From Rhodobacteraceae bacterium UBA996 (lineage in GTDB: Bacteria > Pseudomonadota > Alphaproteobacteria > Rhodobacterales > Rhodobacteraceae), in assembly GCA_002291955.1 (NCBI GenBank), contig DBBA01000206.1, positions 565 through 6,653 on the forward strand: a stretch of 6,089 bases of DNA, read 5' to 3'. Of the stretch, positions 1 through 4,666 are shown piece by piece. How positions within the stretch are numbered: the first letter of the stretch is position 1; each line of letters starts with the position of its first letter. The position numbers and the translations under genes are program-made. The notes below the pieces were generated by a model. That model was not told the origin of the DNA. It saw only the letters and a program-made list of their open reading frames with translations, and searched no databases.

Positions 1-60
<60 letters not shown>

Positions 61-267
61 AGACCCGCCTTCCCTGTAACCCCATCCTGCTGCCCCCCCA
101 GCCGTTCCAGCCCTCGGGGTCCTCCCGTCACGGCACCTTGGAGCGGGCGTTCGGGTGGCCCCGACCTTCGGGCGGGTTGCAACCAGGATCGCGGCGGCTT
201 GCGGACTGACGGTGTGCGTGCACGGCGGGCGATCCTGTCGCTTGCCGTGCCGCCGGTGGCCGCGACG
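61..267. other. Gene-free stretch downstream of the ureohydrolase gene
   Basis: No credible gene is seen on either strand. Open frames running through it are antisense shadows of the ureohydrolase gene. It holds a 10-bp palindrome GGTTGCAACC at 175-184, a small CCCGA/TCGGG hairpin at 160-172, and an inverted repeat at 220-250 listed separately. The first part (about 53-110) is pyrimidine-rich and unlike the rest of the window in composition, so base quality there may also be poor. Confidence 0.5.
220..250 (-). terminator. Inverted repeat after the ureohydrolase stop, possible terminator
   Basis: GCACGGC at 220-226 is the exact reverse complement of GCCGTGC at 244-250, with a 17-nt loop. It begins 18 bp past the minus-strand stop codon at 268-270, where a transcript end would be expected. 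No T-run follows and the loop is long, so it could instead be chance in GC-rich DNA. Confidence 0.25.
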
Positions 268-1221
268 CTAGGCTGCGGCAGTCCGCTGGCGCCCGACGAT
301 GCCAAGCATGGCCAGCAGAAGCTGCGCCGCGGCCAGTGCGCCCTGCCCGTCGATGTCGCGCGCCGCCATGAACTCGGCCACCGCGATCCCGGCGATGGGG
401 CCCCGGGCGGCGGCGCCCGCGATCAGGTCCACGATCTGGAAGTGGGTCAGGCCCCCGGCCGTGCGGCCGATGGCGGCGGGCATCACCGCGGGGTCCAGCG
501 CATCGACGTCCAGGCAGATGACGACCGGCGCGCCCGCGGGCAAGGCCGCGAGCGCGGCGACGGGACCGTCGCGGTGCAGGGTGCGCGCGGTCACGAAGGT
601 GACCCCGGCGGCCCGCGCATCGGCGACATCGGAGGGACGGGCCGACCCCACGCCGCGTGCGCCCACCTGCACGATGGTGCCCACATGCGCCATCTCGGAG
701 GCGCGCCGCATCGTGGACGACAGGCCAAGACGCTCGCCCTGCACCTGATCGCGCCAGTCGATGTGGGCGTCGATCTGCAGGATCGACACCGGGCCGCCCG
801 GCCCGGCAAAGGCGGTCAGGAACGGCGTGGGTGTTGAATCGTCGCCGCCGACCAGCACGGGCACGGCGCCCGCGGCCAGCGCGCGCGCAGTCGCCGCGGT
901 AATGCGGGCGCGGTTGCCGGCGGCATCCAGCGGGTCCACCGGCACATCGCCCAGGTCGGCCAGGCGCACGCCCGGCGGGATCGCCGGTCCGCCCAGATCG
1001 AAGGTCTCGTGGTGCAGGACCGGCGCATAGGTCGCGCTGGCCGCGCGGATCGCTGCGGCGCCCCCGGCGCAGTAGAAACCGACCGCCGGATAGGGGGTGC
1101 AGCCATCGGCGCCGAACAGCGCGATGTCCGCGGTCAACGGGCTGTCAGCCGCCGTGGACGCCGCGCCGAAGAAGGTGCCCGCATCGGCGGACGCCCCATA
1201 CATCGCCCCGAGTGTCGCCAT
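268..1221 (-). CDS. Arginase/agmatinase-family ureohydrolase
   Basis: A 317-residue protein of the binuclear-metal ureohydrolase superfamily, whose members hydrolyse guanidino compounds (arginine, agmatine, guanidinobutyrate and similar) to urea plus an amine in the cytoplasm. The three family signatures appear in order. GGDDS is at residues 125-129. DAHIDWRD is at 151-158 (metal ligands Asp151, His153, Asp155). DVDALDP is at 238-244 (ligands Asp238, Asp240). A glutamate in the usual guanidinium-binding position is probably Glu283. The N-terminal part (FGADGCTPYP and AAIRAAS, about 36-62) looks agmatinase-like. Length is normal for the family. The ATG at 1221 follows a G-rich stretch (AAGGGGGG) suitable as a ribosome binding site; an alternative ATG six codons later is possible. 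Odd point: Asp128 replaces the His of GGDHS that binds one metal ion. Family assignment is firm; substrate is unknown. It lies 63 bp after the DUF3293 gene on the same strand, and no polyamine or arginine pathway neighbours are visible. Confidence 0.9.
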   Translation of the reverse strand: MATLGAMYGASADAGTFFGAASTAADSPLTADIALFGADGCTPYPAVGFYCAGGAAAIRAASATYAPVLHHETFDLGGPAIPPGVRLADLGDVPVDPLDAAGNRARITAATARALAAGAVPVLVGGDDSTPTPFLTAFAGPGGPVSILQIDAHIDWRDQVQGERLGLSSTMRRASEMAHVGTIVQVGARGVGSARPSDVADARAAGVTFVTARTLHRDGPVAALAALPAGAPVVICLDVDALDPAVMPAAIGRTAGGLTHFQIVDLIAGAAARGPIAGIAVAEFMAARDIDGQGALAAAQLLLAMLGIVGRQRTAAA

Positions 1222-1248
1222 GGGCCCGCCCCCCCTTCTTCTGCACTG

Positions 1249-1274
1249 TCCCGGGCGTCAGGGTTGCCCCCGGA
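1249..1274 (-). terminator. Possible hairpin terminator between DUF3293 and ureohydrolase genes
   Basis: On the minus strand TCCGGG and CCCGGGA can pair with one bulged G across a 13-nt loop, within the 63-bp gap after the DUF3293 stop codon. There is no T-run after it, so termination by this hairpin is only a possibility; the two genes may be co-transcribed. Confidence 0.25.
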
Positions 1275-1284
1275 CCGCGGTGCG

Positions 1285-1833
1285 TCAAGCGCCCTGCGGT
1301 CCGATCACGGGAAGGATGGTCGCGACGCCGCCCGCCGGGAACCACAGGACCGCGCGCTGGCCGAAGTCGCGCGCAAGCGCGCGGCCGTCGTGGCGCGACA
1401 GGCCGGGCACAAGGACGTGGCGCTCGGGCGGCCAGTCGCCGGCATCGGCACGGCCCCAGCCGGGGTGGGCGACCAGACCCATCGCCCGGATGCGGGCCAC
1501 CAGCAGCATCTGGGCGTTCACGTTGGTCACCGCCGCCGTGCGCCATCCGCGGCGGTTCCACCCGGTCAGGCACACCGCTTCGGTCAGGCCCGCGGCGGCA
1601 AGGCGCGCCGACAGCGCCGGGCATGGCGCGTCCACCCGCAGGGTCCAGTCGGGCCGTCCGTCCACGCCATAGGTGGTCGCGCGATAGGCCGCGATGAGGG
1701 CCGCCGACAGGGGGCGCGGATCGCAGGCAGGCCGGGGACCGTCCGGCCCAAATGCGAACGGCGCCCGAAGGCGCCGCCGGATCAGGCCCTTGTGGCCCGG
1801 ATTACTGGTGTTCGGTGATGAACTTGACCGCAT
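1285..1833 (-). CDS. DUF3293 family protein of unknown function
   Basis: Up to 182 residues, resembling DUF3293. The core features are an early AYRATTY motif (residues 49-55), LTGWNRRGWRT (89-99, the place of the family's T-A-W-N-P region), NVNAQML (104-110) and DFGQRAVLWF (156-165). No signal peptide or membrane segment is seen. No biochemical function is known to me for this family. The start is uncertain. The AYRATTY motif must be included, yet the only ATG upstream of it that overlaps acpP modestly is at 1833, inside the last 32 bp of acpP in another frame and with no good ribosome binding site. The first GTG (1665) comes after AYRATTY and would cut off the domain's beginning. A start at 1908 would overlap acpP by over 100 bp. 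Residues 1-40 therefore may not be real, and they are encoded across a hairpin terminator. The gene lies on the same strand as acpP. Confidence 0.7.
   Translation of the reverse strand: MRSSSSPNTSNPGHKGLIRRRLRAPFAFGPDGPRPACDPRPLSAALIAAYRATTYGVDGRPDWTLRVDAPCPALSARLAAAGLTEAVCLTGWNRRGWRTAAVTNVNAQMLLVARIRAMGLVAHPGWGRADAGDWPPERHVLVPGLSRHDGRALARDFGQRAVLWFPAGGVATILPVIGPQGA
1750..1776 (-). terminator. Intrinsic terminator of acpP with UUCG tetraloop
   Basis: On the minus strand, 25 bp after the acpP stop codon, CGGCGCC (1776-1770) pairs perfectly with GGCGCCG (1765-1759) around a TTCG loop, giving the very stable C(UUCG)G tetraloop. It is followed by TTCGCATTT (1758-1750), a weak U-rich tail. Position, stem and loop all fit an intrinsic terminator for the highly expressed acpP. 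It falls inside the reading frame of the DUF3293 gene if that gene starts at 1833. Confidence 0.7.
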
Positions 1834-2035
1834 CGCCGAAGGTCTGGATCGTCTCGGCGGCGTCATCGGGGATCTCGATCCCGAACTCTTCCTCGAAGGC
1901 CATGACAAGCTCGACCGTGTCGAGGCTGTCGGCCCCGAGGTCGTCGATGAACGAGGCGCTTTCGGTCACCTTCTCGGCTTCGACGCCCAGGTGCTCCACC
2001 ACGATTTTCTTCACGCGCTCGGCGATGTCGCTCAT
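1802..2035 (-). CDS. acpP: Acyl carrier protein
   Basis: AcpP is the small acidic cytoplasmic carrier that holds growing fatty acyl chains as thioesters on a 4'-phosphopantetheine arm during type II fatty acid synthesis. The product is 77 residues, the normal length, and strongly acidic. The attachment motif GADSLD is at residues 34-39, with Ser37 as the pantetheinylated residue, in the helix that partner enzymes recognise (DSLDTVELVMAFEEEFGIEIPD, written here as DSLD...IEIPD, 36-58). The ATG at 2035 is preceded by GAGGAAG at 2041-2047, an excellent ribosome binding site. The in-frame upstream ATG at 2131 would add 32 residues unlike any AcpP and is rejected. It follows fabG on the same strand after 164 bp, so it may be partly co-transcribed with fabG but has room for its own promoter. 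A strong hairpin terminator follows. The usual downstream partner fabF is absent. Confidence 0.98.
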   Translation of the reverse strand: MSDIAERVKKIVVEHLGVEAEKVTESASFIDDLGADSLDTVELVMAFEEEFGIEIPDDAAETIQTFGDAVKFITEHQ

Positions 2036-2153
2036 GTCCACTTCCTCGTTGCGGGACCCTGCCCGTTCCTGTCGTACCGGACCCCTGGTCCTGCCGGACA
2101 CGTCGGGCCTCTGCGTCGCCGGGAGGTCCACCCCTGCCCCGTCGGTCGCGCGG

Positions 2154-2181
2154 CTATTACCATACCGAAACCGGAAGGCAA
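2154..2181 (-). promoter_or_regulatory. Candidate acpP promoter
   Basis: In the 164-bp gap before acpP the minus strand carries TTGCCT (2181-2176) and TAATAG (2159-2154) separated by 16 bp. This is the only AT-rich patch of the gap and lies about 120 bp before the acpP start. The -35 match to TTGACA is 4 of 6 but the -10 match is weak. A separate acpP promoter is plausible because AcpP is needed in large amounts, but the boxes are tentative. Confidence 0.3.
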
Positions 2182-2199
2182 CCGCTTTCCCCCGCCGCG

Positions 2200-2937
2200 T
2201 TAGAGCATGGCCATGCCACCGTTGACGTGCAGGGTGGCGCCGGTGACGTAGCCCGCCTCGGGCGAGGCGAGGTAGAGGACGGCGGCCGCGACCTCGGCCC
2301 CTTCGCCCATGCGGCCCATGGGCACCTGCGTCAGGATGCGGGACTTCTGGTCGTCGTTGAGCTTGTCGGTCATGGCGCTGGTGATGAAGCCCGGCGCCAC
2401 GCAGTTCACGGTGATGCCGCGGCTTGCGACCTCGGCCGCGAGCGATTTGGACAGGCCGACAAGGCCCGCCTTGGCCGCGGCATAGTTCGCCTGGCCGGGG
2501 TTGCCGGTGGCGCCCACGACGGACGTGATCTGCACGATCCGGCCCCAGCGCGCCTTCATCATGCCGCGCAGGACGCCGCGCGACAGGCGGAAGGCGGCGG
2601 TCAGGTTGACGTCGATCACCGCCTGCCAGTCGGCATCGGACATGCGCATGGCAAGGCCGTCGCGGGTGATGCCGGCGTTGTTCACCAGGATGTCCACCGC
2701 GCCCATCGCCGCCGCCGCCTGACCGGGCAGCGCATCGACCGCGGCCGGATCGGACAGGTCGCAGGGCAGGACATGGGCGCGGTCGCCAAGCGCGGAGGCA
2801 AGGTCGGCCAGCGGCCCTTCGCGCGTGCCCGACAGGGCGACCGTGGCCCCTGCCCCGTGCAGCGCGCGCGCTACCGCGCCACCGATGCCCCCGGATGCGC
2901 CTGTCACCAGCGCCGCCCGTCCTGTCAGATCGAACAT
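2200..2937 (-). CDS. fabG: 3-oxoacyl-[acyl-carrier-protein] reductase
   Basis: FabG reduces beta-ketoacyl-ACP to (R)-3-hydroxyacyl-ACP with NADPH, the first reduction of each fatty acid elongation cycle, as a cytoplasmic tetramer. The 245-residue protein is a classical short-chain dehydrogenase of typical FabG length. The Rossmann glycine motif TGASGGIG is at 12-19, NNAG at 86-89, and the catalytic tetrad is Asn111, Ser139, Tyr152 and Lys156 (YAAAK). The PG and VNGG segments near the C terminus (182-183, 238-241) are as expected. The N-terminal MFDLTGRAALVTG is typical of alphaproteobacterial FabG, which supports the ATG at 2937; a GGGGAC sequence at 2946-2951 is a modest ribosome binding site. 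acpP follows on the same strand. fabD, the usual upstream gene, is replaced by the DUF6456 gene 75 bp away. The close link to acpP makes true FabG more likely than another short-chain dehydrogenase. Confidence 0.96.
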   Translation of the reverse strand: MFDLTGRAALVTGASGGIGGAVARALHGAGATVALSGTREGPLADLASALGDRAHVLPCDLSDPAAVDALPGQAAAAMGAVDILVNNAGITRDGLAMRMSDADWQAVIDVNLTAAFRLSRGVLRGMMKARWGRIVQITSVVGATGNPGQANYAAAKAGLVGLSKSLAAEVASRGITVNCVAPGFITSAMTDKLNDDQKSRILTQVPMGRMGEGAEVAAAVLYLASPEAGYVTGATLHVNGGMAML

Positions 2938-3012
2938 GTCCGCCCGTCCCCTGCCCTTGCGACCGCGCCTTCCTTAGCAGCGCGGACGCGAGGGGGCCAC
3001 AGGGGGCGCGGA

Positions 3013-4089
3013 TCAGCCGATGACCTGGCCCGCGTCGCCCACCGCGTCGTAGTGGCGGGTCAGCTGCGTCAGCGCGATGCGCAGGACGATCTTGCCCGAC
3101 CGCGCCGACCAGCCCATGCGGCGTTCGGCGGTCTCGAGCCCTTCGAGGAAGCAGCAGCAGCGCAGCGCGACATCGCCAAGGCCCGGCCCGAGCACCGCCA
3201 GCGCAGCGGCCACGCGGTCGCGCGCGGCCGCCGGTCCCTCGCCGATGCGACTGTCCGCGCGGTAGGCGCCGCGCGATCCGGCGGTCAGGAAGCGGTCCCA
3301 GTTCTGCGCCACCTGCGGGCCCATCTGCGCCAGTTCGAAATCCTCGCGCAGGCGTTCGCCCGCGGCCACCTGCGGCGGTGTCAGGAACGGGCGCCCGTCG
3401 CGTTCCAGCCGACGCGCCAGCACCTGCACCGGGCTTTCGACCGCGTTGTAGCGCAGGGGGCGCCGTTCGCCGTCCTCGTCGGTAACCTCGCGTTCAGCCC
3501 AGACGCGGTGCTGCGCGGCAAAGGGCGCCTCGGCGTCCTCGTCCACCAGGCTCATCCGCTTGAGCGCGGCGCGGCCTGCGGCGGTGATCCCGTAGCGCAG
3601 GACACGGCCCGGCGCGCGGCAGGCGATCCAGTCCTTGAGCGCCATCGCCTGCGCCACGGCACGGTCCAGCACCGCGAGGCGCGCGGTCGAGCCGTCGGGC
3701 ATGTCGCGCACGACGACCGCCTTCTCCATGTCCGGTGCCACGGCGAGGCAGGCGCCCGGTTCGACCAGGCGGCGCAGGATGCGGCGCCCCTCGCGCAGGA
3801 GCGTCGCATCGTCCAGAAGCGGGACCACGCCTGCGGCACCGGTCGCGGCCAGCACCCGGGCCGCATCCTCGGCCATGGTCTGCAGGGCGCCCTCGACCAG
3901 CGGGTCGTCACGGCGGCCTTCGAGCCTTCGCACCTGGCGCATGATGGTCGAGGCATGGGTGCCCGACTCGCGCGCCAGTTCGCGCAGCGACAGCCCGAAC
4001 TCGGTGTGTTCCAGATAGTGCACCGCCGCCTGCGGCACCCAGGACGGGTGGCCCCCGCGCGGCTGACGCCCGCCTGACTTCTCGATCAT
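3013..4089 (-). CDS. Helix-turn-helix protein with C-terminal DUF6456 domain
   Basis: A 358-residue soluble protein, probably a DNA-binding regulator. Residues about 19-57 form a likely helix-turn-helix (LSLRELARESGTHASTIMRQ, 33-52), ending in a basic RRLEGRR. A poorly recognisable middle part (60-200) contains a possible second winged-helix-like segment with RYGITAAGRAAL (165-176). The C-terminal part from about 215 to 347 matches my recollection of DUF6456: ESPVQVLARR (218-227), AGERLREDFELAQM (243-256), ALAVLGPGLGDVALRCCC (296-313) and the closing SGKIVLRIALTQLTRHYD (331-348). Three consecutive cysteines sit at 311-313. The ATG at 4089 is chosen because AGGGGG at 4095-4100 is a fine ribosome binding site; an upstream in-frame ATG at 4155 would start inside the AT-rich regulatory region. 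The gene is divergent from the DUF6477-type gene and followed by fabG on the same strand after 75 bp. Its target genes are unknown; autoregulation is a guess. Confidence 0.85.
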   Translation of the reverse strand: MIEKSGGRQPRGGHPSWVPQAAVHYLEHTEFGLSLRELARESGTHASTIMRQVRRLEGRRDDPLVEGALQTMAEDAARVLAATGAAGVVPLLDDATLLREGRRILRRLVEPGACLAVAPDMEKAVVVRDMPDGSTARLAVLDRAVAQAMALKDWIACRAPGRVLRYGITAAGRAALKRMSLVDEDAEAPFAAQHRVWAEREVTDEDGERRPLRYNAVESPVQVLARRLERDGRPFLTPPQVAAGERLREDFELAQMGPQVAQNWDRFLTAGSRGAYRADSRIGEGPAAARDRVAAALAVLGPGLGDVALRCCCFLEGLETAERRMGWSARSGKIVLRIALTQLTRHYDAVGDAGQVIG

Positions 4090-4151
4090 TCTGTCCCCCT
4101 TCGACCGGCAGGAACGCGGGTCCCGCGCACTGTTTGCGTTCGCTGCGACTA

Positions 4152-4166
4152 ACAACCTAAAGTTGT
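4152..4166. repeat. Short inverted repeat, possible operator
   Basis: ACAAC (4152-4156) and GTTGT (4162-4166) are perfect reverse complements separated by 5 bp, in the AT-rich divergent intergenic region about 65 bp before the DUF6456 gene start and next to the CtrA-like box. Its size suits a dimeric repressor site, for example autoregulation by the adjacent helix-turn-helix protein, but a 5-bp arm can occur by chance. Confidence 0.3.
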
Positions 4167-4171
4167 AATCG

Positions 4172-4186
4172 TTAGCGAAAGGTTAA
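4172..4186. promoter_or_regulatory. Putative CtrA-type binding box
   Basis: The sequence reads TTAG, seven bases, TTAA on the plus strand. On the minus strand it is TTAACCTTTCGCTAACG, which fits the TTAA-N7-TTAAC consensus of the alphaproteobacterial response regulator CtrA with one mismatch, and begins with TTAACC as the CtrA half-site does. It sits in the 227-bp region between two divergent genes, 83 bp upstream of the DUF6456 start, in an AT-rich island within very GC-rich DNA. It could regulate either gene. Identification rests on motif similarity only. Confidence 0.45.
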
Positions 4187-4206
4187 CGACTTCGCGTTCT
4201 GCAACA

Positions 4207-4237
4207 TTCACATCCCCATCTAAACGTCTGAGATAAC
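4207..4237 (+). promoter_or_regulatory. Candidate promoter of the DUF6477-type gene
   Basis: TTCACA (4207-4212, 5 of 6 to TTGACA) and GATAAC (4232-4237, 4 of 6 to TATAAT) are separated by 19 bp, slightly long. This would give a leader of about 70 nt. A second, weaker candidate is TTGCGC (4260-4265) with TATTTT (4285-4290), also 19 bp apart. No clean sigma-70 promoter was found for the minus-strand DUF6456 gene in the same region. Confidence 0.25.
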
Positions 4238-4316
4238 GTGCGCGCGCTGAAATCGCAGTTTGCGCAACACAATCCACGGTTGAGTATTTTGCAAATGCCA
4301 AACCGGGAGACCAGCC

Positions 4317-4640
4317 ATGTCAGACCACGCCGCACGCCTGTCCGATGCCCTGTCCGCGCTTCGCCGCCCGATGCTTCTGGTACGGGCCGCGCGCTTCGGG
4401 CTGACCGATTATCGCCGTGACCGCGACCTGCGCCGTCTCTTGCCCGCGGCCGCGCTGCCCTCGCCCGAACGGGCGGTGGACCAGCTGCTTGTGGCCGAAC
4501 AGGACGCCGAGGCGCGGCGCCGCGAGGGGGCTGCGACCTATAGCGTCGCCACCCATGTGGAGCTTCTGGTGGCGCTGATTGCCGAGGCGCGGCTGATGGC
4601 CCGCGCGGCCAGCGCCGCGGCGGGTGCGGCGGCCGCCTGA
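4317..4640 (+). CDS. DUF6477 family small protein
   Basis: A 107-residue protein resembling the DUF6477 family, which I know mainly from Rhodobacterales and which has no assigned function. Recognisable parts are the basic LRRPMLLVRAARFGLTDYRR (15-34) followed by DRDLRRLL (35-42), an acidic linker helix (VDQLLVAEQDAEARRREG, 54-71) and ATYSVATHVELLVALIAEARLM (73-94, with H80 and E82). The C terminus is an alanine-rich tail (95-107) of low complexity. No signal peptide or definite membrane helix is seen; the 80-94 helix is amphipathic rather than membrane-spanning. The ATG at 4317 has GGGAGA at 4305-4310 as a well-placed ribosome binding site. It is divergent from the DUF6456 regulator gene, sharing the region with the CtrA-like box, and ends 22 bp from the convergent MttB-family gene. 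It is the only plus-strand gene in the window. Confidence 0.85.
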   Translation: MSDHAARLSDALSALRRPMLLVRAARFGLTDYRRDRDLRRLLPAAALPSPERAVDQLLVAEQDAEARRREGAATYSVATHVELLVALIAEARLMARAASAAAGAAAA

Positions 4641-4666
4641 CCGGACCGGTCCGCCGACGGCGTCAG
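4637..4666. terminator. Palindromic sequence between convergent stop codons, possible bidirectional terminator
   Basis: A perfect 12-bp palindrome CGGACCGGTCCG lies at 4642-4653, and an outer pair CTGAC (4637-4641) / GTCAG (4662-4666) includes both stop codons of the convergent genes. Position suits a shared terminator. There is no T-run on either side, and a palindrome without a loop folds poorly as a hairpin, so the call is tentative. Confidence 0.3.

Noticed and set aside
1009..1818. Plus-strand open frame of 269 residues opposite the ureohydrolase and DUF3293 genes
   Set aside because: Low-complexity Arg/Gly/Ala-rich translation antisense to recognisable genes, with no family resemblance.
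1802..2131. Longer acyl carrier protein starting at 2131
   Set aside because: The extra 32 residues do not match AcpP, and the ATG at 2035 has a strong GAGGAAG ribosome binding site and gives the standard 77-residue protein.
2227..4077. Very long plus-strand open frame (616 residues) opposite fabG and the DUF6456 gene
   Set aside because: It is antisense to two well-supported genes, its composition is the Arg/Gly/His/Ala-rich type produced by GC-rich shadow frames, and it resembles no protein family.
4090..4316. A small RNA or riboswitch in the divergent intergenic region
   Set aside because: Only short inverted repeats are present; no recognisable riboswitch core, tRNA-like fold or terminator-backed transcript was seen.
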